Shown: positions 7,641 to 15,367, counted from the stretch's first letter. The stretch is 39,577 nt of DNA from Polaromonas sp. (GCF_030689685.1 NZ_JAUYEY010000044.1:1-39577), one strand, 5' to 3'. Made by a program: numbers and translations. The notes: generated by a model not told the origin, from the letters alone.

Positions 7641-8789
7641 TCAGGCCAGAACCGGCTGTGGCACGGAAGCGGTAACCAGGCTGCGTTGGAGCGCGGCCAC
7701 AATTTGCGCCGAAGCCGTACCATCGCCAAACGGGTTGCCGGCCTGCGCCATGCGTGTATAAGCCGCGCTGTCGTGGGTGAGTCGGTTGACCTCCTGGACA
7801 ATCGCGTGGCGTGTGGCGCCCGTCAGCAGCGCGCATCCCGCTTCAATGGCTTCGGGCCGCTCGGTTTCGTCGCGCAGCACCAGCACCGGCACGCCAAAGG
7901 TGGGCGCTTCTTCTTGTAGGCCGCCAGAATCGGTCAACACCATCCAGGCGTCGGCCAGTGCCTGCTGCATGCCGGTGTAGTCCAGCGGCGCCGTCAACGT
8001 GACGTTGCTGATGCCACCCAGAATTTCATTGACCGGGCCCTGAATGACCGGATTCAAATGCACCGGAAACAGCACCTGCAGATCGGGCTGCTGGCGCGCG
8101 ATGTCTGCCACTGCGTGGCAAATCTCCTGCACATCGTTGCCCCAGTTTTCACGCCGGTGCACTGTCACCAGCAGATGTCCGCGACCCTGCACGCTACGTT
8201 TGACGCCACGGTGAGCACAGGTCCACTGCTGGGCATCAATCACGGTGTTGCCGGTGAGCTCGATAAACTCATCGGCAATGCCTTCGGTCTGCAACGCCAC
8301 GCGGGCGCGCTGGGTGGGCGCAAAGTGAAACCGCGCGAGCCGACTGATCATCTGGCGCAGGCCTTCCTCAGGGAAGGGGCGGGCCAGGTTGTAGGTACGC
8401 AGCCCGGCCTCCACATGGGCCACTGGCACCCGGTTGTAAAAGCCCACCAAGGCCCCCTGAAAAGCGCTTTCAGTGTCGCCCTGCACAATCACCAGCGACC
8501 AGTCCTGCTGGAGTATGGCGGCTTCGAGCTGCTGGCGGCAACCGGCGCTGAACTCCAGCAAGCTGCTGCCGGTCCGCGTGAGGGTGATGTCAGGCACCAC
8601 GTCAAAACAAGCCAAAATCTGGTCCGCCATGTCCGCATGCTGGCCGGTGTGCAACCACTGCACGCGCGCCCAGGGCGCCTGCCGCAACGCGTGGTAAACC
8701 GGCGCCAGCTTGATTATTTCAGGACGGGTGCCCGAGACCAGAAGGATGTTGTGAATTGCTTTTTCAGCGGCAGGCACGGCGGCGGTCAT
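7641..8789 (-). CDS. wecB: UDP-N-acetylglucosamine 2-epimerase, non-hydrolysing
   Basis: 382 aa from ATG 8789, preceded by GAAGGA seven bases upstream. Family motifs are in order: VSGTRPEIIKLAPVY, HTGQHADM, IVQGDTESAF, VAHVEAGLRT, RPFPEEGLRQMI, FAPT, TGNTVIDA, TVHRRENWG, FPVHLNP, LTDSGGLQEEAP, RPEAIEAG. The enzyme interconverts UDP-GlcNAc and UDP-ManNAc in the cytoplasm. The usual PEExNRxxxD segment reads PEEGLRQMIS, so the Asn and Asp positions are replaced; that may mean a divergent substrate or simply a subfamily. It is 20 bases upstream of the GT2 gene, so donor supply for that synthase is the natural role. The symbol reflects the family, not enterobacterial common antigen synthesis. Confidence 0.85.
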   Translation of the reverse strand: MTAAVPAAEKAIHNILLVSGTRPEIIKLAPVYHALRQAPWARVQWLHTGQHADMADQILACFDVVPDITLTRTGSSLLEFSAGCRQQLEAAILQQDWSLVIVQGDTESAFQGALVGFYNRVPVAHVEAGLRTYNLARPFPEEGLRQMISRLARFHFAPTQRARVALQTEGIADEFIELTGNTVIDAQQWTCAHRGVKRSVQGRGHLLVTVHRRENWGNDVQEICHAVADIARQQPDLQVLFPVHLNPVIQGPVNEILGGISNVTLTAPLDYTGMQQALADAWMVLTDSGGLQEEAPTFGVPVLVLRDETERPEAIEAGCALLTGATRHAIVQEVNRLTHDSAAYTRMAQAGNPFGDGTASAQIVAALQRSLVTASVPQPVLA

Positions 8790-8844
8790 TGGATATCCTT
8801 CGCTCGGCGAATTGCGGTAGGCACCATGGGAACGGCCCGGCGGC

Positions 8845-9138
8845 TCATGATGCCTGCGCCATCTGGTGCGGACGGCTCGCGGTGGCCGGCGTCTGCAAGT
8901 CAACAATCACCACCAGGTCGCCGCCAAAGCGTCCCACCCCCAGCTCGCTCATGAGGTGATGCTCCTGCTCGGCAGAGCCCATGCGCAAAAAACACAGGGC
9001 CTGGCGCTTGCCGGCCTGGCTGGCCGCCAGGATGTCGAGCCGGGCGACGGAGCCATAACGCGAACACAGCGAATGGAGCGCTGGCTTGAGCGCGTTGATG
9101 TCGGCAAAGTTGTTGAGTTGATCGAATTCGTGATGCAT
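8845..9138 (-). CDS. Small protein, first gene of polysaccharide-type operon
   Basis: 97 aa, ATG 9138. No named family recognised. The order of segments, FADINALKPALHSLCSRYGS, VARLDILAAS, KRQALCFLRM, SAEQEHHLMSELGVGRFGGD, LVVIVDLQ, gives a beta-alpha-beta-beta-alpha-beta pattern that resembles an RNA-recognition-motif-like fold (the Y/FG-V and F-V/M strand positions), but this is a fold guess only. It lies 55 bases upstream of the 2-epimerase gene on the same strand and is the promoter-proximal gene of the operon, which would suit a regulatory role. Confidence 0.65.
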   Translation of the reverse strand: MHHEFDQLNNFADINALKPALHSLCSRYGSVARLDILAASQAGKRQALCFLRMGSAEQEHHLMSELGVGRFGGDLVVIVDLQTPATASRPHQMAQAS

Positions 9139-9269
9139 GGCTGTAATAAGCGTGAAGCTTTGTGGGTGTTGTTGATTTCAGTCCTTATGCAATATAGAAA
9201 GCCCGTTTTAGGGTTTACCTGGGGAAATATCGCCCCTCGATGTAGGACGCCACCGTCGCACCACTAGCG

Positions 9270-9304
9270 GCGGGATTGCCCCTTAAATAAGGGGGCAATC
9301 CCGC
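9270..9304. other. Strong 15-bp hairpin in divergent intergenic region
   Basis: GCGGGATTGCCCCTT pairs with AAGGGGGCAATCCCGC across a short AT loop, with one bulged base. It lies between the start of the minus-strand operon (9138) and the plus-strand regulator (9795). No T-run follows on either strand, so it is not a clear intrinsic terminator. It could be a leader RNA structure, a bidirectional insulator or part of a repeat. Confidence 0.6.
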
Positions 9305-9360
9305 GCAAAGGCCTGGTCACAGCTTTGCAATAAAGCTCGCAGAACGTCCCAAACCTGTCT

Positions 9361-9379
9361 GTGCGTTGCCGCACACAAG
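9361..9379. promoter_or_regulatory. Operator-like box 1
   Basis: GTGCGTTGCCGCACACAAG. It shares the core G-[TC]-x-CG-x-TAGCG-[CT]-AC with boxes at 9685, 10562, 11372 and 11473, allowing G for A in the TAGCG core here. All five lie around the two Crp/Fnr-type genes. Function as a binding site is inferred. Confidence 0.4.
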
Positions 9380-9465
9380 CCCAAACATAGAAACAAACCG
9401 ACGCCATGCAGCCAGCTGCCCGCATCGTCCTACAGCCAAGCGTGCTGGCAGATGACTTTTCTGAG

Positions 9466-9622
9466 GACCCGTTCGGGAATAAGTTGTGCATTTGGCCGTC
9501 GGATTCGGGATGCAATGCTAGGCGCGAAGCGTGCCGTGTGGCTATGCCACACAAGCGATTCGCAACAACGCAGCGCGCCCGAAGCTGGCGAGTCAAATGT
9601 GCAAGTTATTCCTGAACGGGCC
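9466..9622. repeat. 157-bp palindromic (MITE-like) element
   Basis: Outer arms 9466-9494 and 9594-9622 are inverted repeats matching at 24 of 29 positions (left begins GACCCGTTCGGGAATAA; right ends TTATTCCTGAACGGGCC). The centre holds a perfect hairpin, GTGTGGC-TAT-GCCACAC, at 9536-9552, extended outward by GCGAAGCG and CGATTCGC with one mismatch. Short open frames on both strands across the element translate to similar peptides simply because of this symmetry and are not taken as genes. No transposase is present, so mobility would need one in trans. Confidence 0.75.
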
Positions 9623-9684
9623 CTTAGCATCCTCGGCCCTTAGCTGGCCCCGGTGGGGGCGGCGGGACCACCGTTCGTCAGTTT

Positions 9685-9704
9685 GTTCGATAGCGTACAT
9701 ACAA
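9685..9704. promoter_or_regulatory. Operator-like box 2, upstream of first Crp/Fnr gene
   Basis: GTTCGATAGCGTACATACAA lies 90 bases before ATG 9795. It shares the TAGCG-[CT]-AC core with the boxes at 9361, 10562, 11372 and 11473. Autoregulation by the downstream regulator is plausible; no experimental support is available here. Confidence 0.45.
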
Positions 9705-9794
9705 ACCGCTTTGAACAGCCTACTATTTAAGGCTGGCCCGAAACCTCTGCCAGAGGCGCCGCTCGGGTTCAGGATTGCTTCGGAGCTTTTGTTG

Positions 9795-10511
9795 ATGGCC
9801 GTTTCCCCCGACCCGAAAAAAAACCAGTTGCTGGCCGCCCTGCCGGATGCCGAGTGGGCGCGCTGGTTGCCCCAGCTTGAATGGGTCGACATGCCCCTGG
9901 GCCAGGTGCTGTACGAATCAGGCAGCACCCTGAGCCACGTTTACTTTCCGACCACATCCATTATTTCGCTCCTGTATGTGCTTGAAAATGGCTCATCGGC
10001 CGAGATTGCTGTTGTCGGCAACGAAGGGCTGGTGGGTATCTCGCTGTTCATGGGCGGTGAATCCACACCCAGCCGGGCCGTGGTGCAAAGTGCCGGAAAA
10101 GGCTTGAGGCTGCCCGCGCAGGTCATCAAGGACGAGTTCAAGCGGGCACCCGTGCTGCACCTGCTGCTGCGCTACACCCAGGCGCTGATCACACAAATGT
10201 CGCAAACCGCCGTGTGTAACCGCCACCACACGCTGGACCAGCAGTTGTGCCGCTGGCTGCTGCTGAGCCTGGACCGGCTGCAGGGCACCGAGCTGGTGAT
10301 GACGCAGGAGCTGATCTCCAACATGCTGGGCGTGCGCCGGGAAGGTGTGACTGAAGCCGCGCTCCAGCTACAGGCGTCGGGCTTGATTCGCTACTCGCGG
10401 GGTCGCATCACCGTGTTGGACCGACCGGGCCTGGAAAAACGCAGCTGCGAGTGTTATCGCGTGGTCAAAAAAGAGTACGACCGGCTGCTGCCAGAGAAGA
10501 TGGTGGCCTAG
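9795..10511 (+). CDS. Crp/Fnr-family transcriptional regulator (first of tandem pair)
   Basis: 238 aa from ATG 9795; the open frame extends upstream into the palindromic element, which is not family sequence. Residues 30-125 form a cyclic-nucleotide-binding-like jelly roll (LGQVLYESGSTLSHVYFPTTSIISLLYV, NGSSAEIAVVGNEGLVGISLFMG). The C-terminal third is a winged helix (MTQELISNMLGVRREGVTEAALQLQASGLIRYSRGRITVLDRPGLE). Conserved phosphate-cassette Arg/Ser residues typical of true cAMP binders are not evident, nor is an Fnr iron-sulfur cysteine cluster, so the signal is unknown. The downstream gene at 10667 is a clear paralogue in the same orientation. Confidence 0.85.
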   Translation: MAVSPDPKKNQLLAALPDAEWARWLPQLEWVDMPLGQVLYESGSTLSHVYFPTTSIISLLYVLENGSSAEIAVVGNEGLVGISLFMGGESTPSRAVVQSAGKGLRLPAQVIKDEFKRAPVLHLLLRYTQALITQMSQTAVCNRHHTLDQQLCRWLLLSLDRLQGTELVMTQELISNMLGVRREGVTEAALQLQASGLIRYSRGRITVLDRPGLEKRSCECYRVVKKEYDRLLPEKMVA

Positions 10512-10561
10512 CAAGCGCCGGCAGCTCGCAGGGCTTATGTGGGCTGGCACACAGAGGGGTG

Positions 10562-10581
10562 GCGTAAGTTAGCGCATACTG
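10562..10581. promoter_or_regulatory. Operator-like box 3, between the Crp/Fnr paralogues
   Basis: GCGTAAGTTAGCGCATACTG, about 85 bases upstream of the second regulator's ATG. It shares the TAGCGCA-type core with four neighbouring boxes, which suggests the second gene has its own promoter rather than depending only on readthrough from the first. Confidence 0.4.
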
Positions 10582-10666
10582 GGACACCGATTTGAACTGG
10601 TTTCGACAGTAGCGCGGCCTGATCTTGTCCCCGTTCAAGGGGGTGCCACCCCACCGGAGAGCCTGC

Positions 10667-11359
10667 ATGGCCCCAGTTGAAAACCACCTGATTGAACTGC
10701 TTCCGCGCAAAGACCGGCAGCGCCTGCTGGCCGCCTGTGAGCCGGTGCAACTGACACTGTCAGACGTTCTGTGCGAGCCCGGCAAACCGACCCGCCAAGT
10801 TTATTTTCCGACCGATGGTTTTATCTCTCTGGTGACGCTGGTTGAAGGCAGTCCGGGGGTGGAAGTTGGCATGGTGGGCCGCGAAGGCATGTTGGGCGCC
10901 CAGCTTGCGCTCGGGGTTGCCGAAGCGCCCTGGCGCGCGCTGGTGCAGGGTCAGGGCGCCGCCTGGCGCATCAGCACGGCGGCCTTCAAACGTGAACTGG
11001 CCCTGAGCCCGGCGCTACAACGCGGGCTCAAGCAATACCTGTACGTGCTGATGGCCCAGCAGGCCGCATCGGCCGGCTGCCTGCGTTTTCACCTGATCGG
11101 GCAGCGCCTGGCACGCTGGCTGCTGATGAGCCAGGACCGGGCACACTCGGACAGCTTTCATGTCACGCATGAATTTTTAGCCTACATGCTGGGCATGCGA
11201 CGCGTCGGCGTGACGGCCGCTGCCAGCGCCATGCAACGGGCCGGTTTGATCGAATACCACCGCGGTGAACTGACGGTGCTCAACCGCCCCGGCCTCGAAG
11301 CTGCGGCCTGCGCCTGTTATGCCGCCGACCTGCGGATCTACGCGCAACTGCTGGGTTAA
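10667..11359 (+). CDS. Crp/Fnr-family transcriptional regulator (second of tandem pair)
   Basis: 230 aa; ATG 10667 follows CCGGAGAG. The layout is the same as its upstream paralogue: beta-roll with VYFPTDGFISLVTLVEGSPGV and EVGMVGREGMLGAQLALGV, a dimerisation helix, then a winged helix (VTHEFLAYMLGMRRVGVTAAASAMQRAGLIEYHRGELTVLNRPGLE). The recognition-helix segment MLGMRRVGVT is close to MLGVRREGVT in the paralogue, so the two probably read similar DNA sites and may form heterodimers or compete. The effector is unknown. Confidence 0.85.
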   Translation: MAPVENHLIELLPRKDRQRLLAACEPVQLTLSDVLCEPGKPTRQVYFPTDGFISLVTLVEGSPGVEVGMVGREGMLGAQLALGVAEAPWRALVQGQGAAWRISTAAFKRELALSPALQRGLKQYLYVLMAQQAASAGCLRFHLIGQRLARWLLMSQDRAHSDSFHVTHEFLAYMLGMRRVGVTAAASAMQRAGLIEYHRGELTVLNRPGLEAAACACYAADLRIYAQLLG

Positions 11360-11371
11360 ACCTGTTCCCTT

Positions 11372-11390
11372 GCGCGGTAGCGCACACAAG
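11372..11390. promoter_or_regulatory. Operator-like box 4
   Basis: GCGCGGTAGCGCACACAAG, just past the stop of the second Crp/Fnr gene and upstream of the gene at 11617. The last eleven bases, GCGCACACAAG, are close to the end of box 1. Confidence 0.4.
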
Positions 11391-11472
11391 TGTTACGCAT
11401 TTTTTCACGTCCGCCGCCACAGAAGCAAAGTGCTGTGCCTGCACACAAATTCAGGGCCATACAGGCTTGTCC

Positions 11473-11494
11473 GTGCGCTAGCGTACCGACGAAG
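11473..11494. promoter_or_regulatory. Operator-like box 5, near-perfect palindrome
   Basis: GTGCGCTAGCGTAC is a 14-base palindrome with a single mismatched pair. A partial second copy, AGCGCTAGCG, follows about 8 bases later. It lies about 140 bases upstream of the gene at 11617 and is the most symmetric member of the five-box set. Confidence 0.45.
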
Positions 11495-11616
11495 CGCTAG
11501 CGAGTCTTTACAACAGGGAAAAGGCGCAACGTGACAGCACGGCAAACGTCCTCCAAAGGCAGCCCTGATCACAAAAGCTGCGTCCAGCTCACCCTGTTGA
11601 AAACGAGGACCGCGCC

Positions 11617-12063
11617 ATGACATCGATTGTTAATTCGAGCAACGGCATGTCGGCTGTTGACATGTCCATGGTCAACAAGCTGGCCATGCTCAGCGACAGA
11701 CTGCGCGAGCGTGCGCCTCGGGGCGCGGGCGTCACCGGCATGGCGGCAGCCCTTGGCGCGCACAACGGTCACGACAAAGGCCCAGCAACTGCCTCCCCCG
11801 GATACCCAAGCCCCGCACCTGCGGCACCACCCGGCCAGCACCCGAGTATCGACGTCGAAGACTGGGACATGATGTTTGACGCGGTACGGTCCAGGTTGAT
11901 GCGCACTGTGGGCCAGCGCCACGGTGAACTGCCGCACATGCCCGAGCTTTCAGCGGAGCTTTCGTCCAGCCTGGTGCAGGCCGTGGTGTTGGACTGCGTC
12001 ACCGAAATGGACAAGCTGCACGCCGCACTGAAGCGGGAACGCAGTCAACGTCTGACACCCTGA
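11617..12063 (+). CDS. Small unknown protein upstream of the c-di-GMP gene
   Basis: 148 aa; ATG 11617 is preceded by ACGAGGA, a fair ribosome-binding site. No signal peptide or membrane segment. The N-terminal half is low in complexity (Gly/Ala/Pro), and the C-terminal half is helical (VEDWDMMFDAVRSRLMRTVG, LSSSLVQAVVLDCVTEMDKLH). No family recognised. It lies 51 bases upstream of the PAS-GGDEF-EAL gene, so the two may be co-transcribed under the box upstream. Confidence 0.7.
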   Translation: MTSIVNSSNGMSAVDMSMVNKLAMLSDRLRERAPRGAGVTGMAAALGAHNGHDKGPATASPGYPSPAPAAPPGQHPSIDVEDWDMMFDAVRSRLMRTVGQRHGELPHMPELSAELSSSLVQAVVLDCVTEMDKLHAALKRERSQRLTP

Positions 12064-12114
12064 CGGGCTTTCTGGGCAAGTGGCGCCTCCGACGCGCGTG
12101 TTAACTTGCTTTGT

Positions 12115-14610
12115 ATGCAACCGTTGACCCCTCCCCCCCGCAAGCGGGCCTTGGCCAGACATTCGGGCGACCCGCTTTTGGCGTCTGCCGCATTGGCGCT
12201 GCTGGAGCAGGCCACAAGCGCAGGCACCTGGGCACTGGCACTGCCGCAGCGCCAGTTGCTGTGGAGCACGCAACTGACACGCTTGCTGGAGCTGCCTGGT
12301 ACGCCAGCACTCGACTGGGAGCGTTTCCCCGAGATCTTCGCCCCCGGCTCACGCGAGCGCATGGCTGCGGCGCTGCAGGCCTGCCTGAACCACAGCACCG
12401 CCTTTGACGAGGAAGTGCAAGTCCTCACGGCGCGTGGCCGGCTCCTGTCGGTGCGCGCGCTGGGCCAGGCCGTGCACGATGCGTCGGGCGCGCTGGTGCA
12501 TCTCTCGGGGGTTATCAAAGACCTCAGCGCCGAAAAACGCGCCGAGCAGGAAACCCAAAGCCTGACCATGCGGCTGGGCACGACGCTGGCCAGCATCACC
12601 GACGCCTTTGTCACGCTGGACCGGGACGGCCTGCTGACCTATGTCAACCCCCAGAGCGAGCGCCTGTTACACCGCGAAAGCCGGGAACTGCTGGGCCAAC
12701 CCATCTGGAAAGCGCTGGACGACAACCGGCCAGAACCCTTGCGCCAGAACCTGACTGCGGCCCTGACAAACACCACCCCCCTGGAGTTTGAACTTTTCTG
12801 CGCGGTGCCGGGCAAATGGCTGGAACTGCGGGTCTACCCCTTTGAGGCGGGGCTGGCCATGTACCTGCGCGATGTCACCGAAAAGCGCCAGGCGCAAGAG
12901 CAATTGCTGCTGCTGCAAACCAGCATCTCTCGGTTGAACGACATTGTGCTTATCACCGAAGCCGGCGCTGTCGACGCACCCGGCCCGTACATTGTGTTTG
13001 TCAACGACGCGTTTGAACGGCATACCGGCTACAGCCGGGCCGAAGTGGTCGGCAAGACGCCGCGCCTGCTGCAGGGCCAGCGCACGCAGCGCGCCGAGCT
13101 CGACCGCATCCGGCTGGCGCTGCGACAGGCGCAGCCGGTGCGCGCGGAACTGATCAACTACAAAAAAGACGGCACCCAGTTCTGGATGGAGCTGGACATC
13201 GTGCCGGTGGACTATTTCAACCGGGGGCTCACGCACTGGGTCGCCGTGGCGCGCGACATCACCGAGCGCAAGGCCGCAGAGGACGAAATCGAGCACCTGG
13301 CTTTTTACGATGCACTGACGCAACTGCCCAATCGCCAGTTGCTGATGAACAACCTGCGCCAGGCCCTGTCGCATACCGCAAACCCCGACAAAAACGGGGC
13401 GTTGATGTTTATCGACCTGGACAACTTCAAAGTGCTCAACGACACCCGTGGGCATGCCACGGGCGACCTGCTGCTGCAAAAAGTGGCGGCCCGCCTGAAC
13501 AGCTGTGTGCGGCTGCGCGATACCGTGGCCCGGCTGGGCGGCGATGAATTTGTGGTCTTGCTCGAAGACCTGGGTGACGACCCCCAACTCGCCTCGACCA
13601 AAGCGAGAATCGTCGCCCAGAAAGTCCTCGGTGCGCTGTGCGAGCCCTGCGATCTGGCTGGCTACGACTACGACGGCACCTGCAGCATAGGCATCACCTT
13701 GTTCAACCAGCATCAGCAAAGCGTCGGCGACTTGCTCAAGCAGGCCGACCTGGCGATGTACCAGGCCAAAGCTGCGGGGCGCAACGCGATCTGCTTTTTC
13801 GACCCCGGCATGCAAGCTCTGGTCACCGCCAACGCGGCCCTGACCTCCGAGCTGCGGCAAGGCCTGCGCAACCAGGACTTCGTGCTGCACTACCAGCCGC
13901 AGGTCGGGCGCGAGGGATGCATGGTGGGCGCCGAAGCGCTGGTGCGCTGGCGCCACCCGGAGCGCGGTCTGGTAGCACCGGACAGCTTTATCACGCAGGC
14001 CGAAGACAGCGGACTCATCCTGCCGCTGGGCCAATGGGTGCTGGAAACCGCCTGCGCCCAGCTGGCGGCGTGGGCCCAACGCCCGGAGACGGAAAAGTTC
14101 TCGGTGGCCATCAATGTCAGCGTGCGCCAGTTCCGCCACCCCGAGTTTGTGGAGATGGTCATGAAAGCCATCGAGCAAGCGGGCATCAGCGCGCACCGGC
14201 TCCAGCTCGAGCTCACCGAGAGCCTGCTGGCCAATGACATGGACGTGACGATCGCCAAGATGGGGATTTTGAAAAGCGCCGGGGTGACGCTGTCCATCGA
14301 TGACTTTGGCATCGGTTATTCGGCACTGTCCTACCTGAAATACCTGCCGCTGGACCAGCTCAAGATTGACCGCAATTTTGTCAAGGACGTGTTGACCGAC
14401 CCCAATGATGCGGCGATAGCGCGCACCATCATCGGCCTGGCACAAAGCCTGGGCCTGGGCGTGATGGCCGAGGGCGTGGAGACCGAAGCCCAGCGCGACT
14501 TCCTGGCGCGCCACGGCTGCCATTGCTACCAGGGCTACCTGTTTTGCAGGCCATTGCCGATTCAGGAGCTGGAGGTTTTTATCCAGGGCCTGCCGCAAAC
14601 TTCGGTCTGA
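12115..14610 (+). CDS. PAS-GGDEF-EAL cyclic-di-GMP signalling protein
   Basis: 831 aa from ATG 12115. Three PAS-type sensor regions (about 35-145, 147-265 and 270-390) precede a GGDEF domain and an EAL domain. The active-site motif GGDEF is intact at 475-479 and preceded by a product-inhibition site RxxD (RLRD, 466-469). The EAL motif is at 607-609 (AEALVRWRHP), with ELTES, DDFGIG at 729-734 and AEGVET also present, so both cyclase and phosphodiesterase sites look complete. No membrane segment is seen, so it is cytoplasmic. The third PAS has GKTPRLLQG, a LOV-like position without the flavin-binding cysteine. Net activity cannot be told from sequence. Its nearness to the polysaccharide operon makes a c-di-GMP link possible. 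Confidence 0.9.
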   Translation: MQPLTPPPRKRALARHSGDPLLASAALALLEQATSAGTWALALPQRQLLWSTQLTRLLELPGTPALDWERFPEIFAPGSRERMAAALQACLNHSTAFDEEVQVLTARGRLLSVRALGQAVHDASGALVHLSGVIKDLSAEKRAEQETQSLTMRLGTTLASITDAFVTLDRDGLLTYVNPQSERLLHRESRELLGQPIWKALDDNRPEPLRQNLTAALTNTTPLEFELFCAVPGKWLELRVYPFEAGLAMYLRDVTEKRQAQEQLLLLQTSISRLNDIVLITEAGAVDAPGPYIVFVNDAFERHTGYSRAEVVGKTPRLLQGQRTQRAELDRIRLALRQAQPVRAELINYKKDGTQFWMELDIVPVDYFNRGLTHWVAVARDITERKAAEDEIEHLAFYDALTQLPNRQLLMNNLRQALSHTANPDKNGALMFIDLDNFKVLNDTRGHATGDLLLQKVAARLNSCVRLRDTVARLGGDEFVVLLEDLGDDPQLASTKARIVAQKVLGALCEPCDLAGYDYDGTCSIGITLFNQHQQSVGDLLKQADLAMYQAKAAGRNAICFFDPGMQALVTANAALTSELRQGLRNQDFVLHYQPQVGREGCMVGAEALVRWRHPERGLVAPDSFITQAEDSGLILPLGQWVLETACAQLAAWAQRPETEKFSVAINVSVRQFRHPEFVEMVMKAIEQAGISAHRLQLELTESLLANDMDVTIAKMGILKSAGVTLSIDDFGIGYSALSYLKYLPLDQLKIDRNFVKDVLTDPNDAAIARTIIGLAQSLGLGVMAEGVETEAQRDFLARHGCHCYQGYLFCRPLPIQELEVFIQGLPQTSV

Positions 14611-14635
14611 GCAGCATGGCGGGCAGCGAAAGTTT

Positions 14636-14696
14636 GCTATTGATTTGGCAGCTGCTTGCGCCTGCTGAGTATGGGCTGAAGGCTGATTTGATCAAG
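14636..14696 (+). repeat. Short interspersed repeat, family R, copy 1 (intergenic)
   Basis: Core blocks: GCTATTGATTTGGCAGCTG, CTTGCGCCTGC, GTATGGGCTGAAGGCTGATT. It fills the gap between the EAL gene and the convergent hepT. Seven copies of this roughly 60-bp family are recognised in the window. Confidence 0.75.
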
Positions 14697-14726
14697 AATG
14701 GCGGCGGTTTTGACGGAGCCTCACGC

Positions 14727-15080
14727 TCATCGGAAGTCGCGACGAATCTCCGGCAACTGTTCAATCAAGCTGGGCAGCGCCGTCTTCAGGGTGTCCCAAA
14801 CAGTCTCAAGATTGATTTCAAAATAACCATGCGCGATACGGTTACGCATACCCTTCATGCTGCGCCACGGCACCTGAGGATGCAGGTCTGCGAAAGCCTC
14901 GTCATCCTTGAGCAGCTTGGTGGCCTCTTCACCGACCAGAATGAGGTTGAGAATCACGGCCTGCTGTGTCCGCTTATCGGCAAGAAAGTCCTGTTTCGAG
15001 AGGCCTTCCACGTAAGCGCAGGCTTGAACGGCCGCCTCAAGCATGTGGTCCAGGTAGTCAGGAACGCGGCTCGCACTCAT
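14727..15080 (-). CDS. hepT: HepT-type HEPN ribonuclease toxin (DUF86)
   Basis: 117 aa, all helical. It carries the HEPN nuclease signature RxxxxHxY as RNRIAHGY (near residues 82-89), flanked by VPWRSMKGM and the C-terminal FEINLETVWDTLKTALPSL. HepT toxins cleave RNA and are inactivated by AMPylation by their MntA partner. The start codon overlaps the stop of the upstream nucleotidyltransferase gene (ATGA), the standard antitoxin-then-toxin order. ATG 15080 is fixed by this overlap. Confidence 0.9.
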   Translation of the reverse strand: MSASRVPDYLDHMLEAAVQACAYVEGLSKQDFLADKRTQQAVILNLILVGEEATKLLKDDEAFADLHPQVPWRSMKGMRNRIAHGYFEINLETVWDTLKTALPSLIEQLPEIRRDFR

Positions 15081-15367
15081 ACCGGGAGCGCTTCAGCCAA
15101 CACCTGCGCCCTGAACCTGGCTGGCAGATCGTCCGGCGTGAGCAGATCGACCTGAACACCCAACAACTCTTCCAGCTCAACCTGCAGCCCACCCAGATCA
15201 AACAGCGTGGTACCCGGCAGCGGATCCACCAGCAAATCAATATCGCTTCCGTCAGCATCATTGCCATGCACCACCGAGCCGAACACACGCGGATTGGCTG
15301 TGCGAAAGCGGGCTGCTGCAGCACGCACGGCCATTCGCTTTGAGTCTAGAGAGGTTGAGGGTCGCAT
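15077..15367 (-). CDS. mntA: MntA-type minimal nucleotidyltransferase antitoxin
   Basis: 96 aa. The nucleotidyltransferase motif GS-x10-DxD is present as GSVVHGNDADGSDIDLLVD, followed by the usual LGGLQVELEELLGVQVDLLT. The product adenylylates the HepT toxin on the tyrosine of its RxxxxHxY motif and so neutralises it. The gene precedes and overlaps hepT by four bases. The N-terminus has 30 residues before the motif, close to normal. Confidence 0.9.
   Translation of the reverse strand: MRPSTSLDSKRMAVRAAAARFRTANPRVFGSVVHGNDADGSDIDLLVDPLPGTTLFDLGGLQVELEELLGVQVDLLTPDDLPARFRAQVLAEALPV

Noticed and set aside
9430..9643. Short open frames on both strands within the palindromic element
   Set aside because: They translate to similar peptides because the DNA is symmetric; no ribosome-binding sites and no family.
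13040..13090. LOV photosensor reading of the third PAS domain (GKTPRLLQG)
   Set aside because: The flavin-binding cysteine of the LOV motif (GxNCRFLQ) is absent, so a light sensor is not supported.
12667..14598. A 643-codon open frame on the minus strand opposite the GGDEF-EAL gene
   Set aside because: It is the mirror of a high-GC gene with complete GGDEF and EAL motifs; the translation is His/Gln/Val-rich with no domain.
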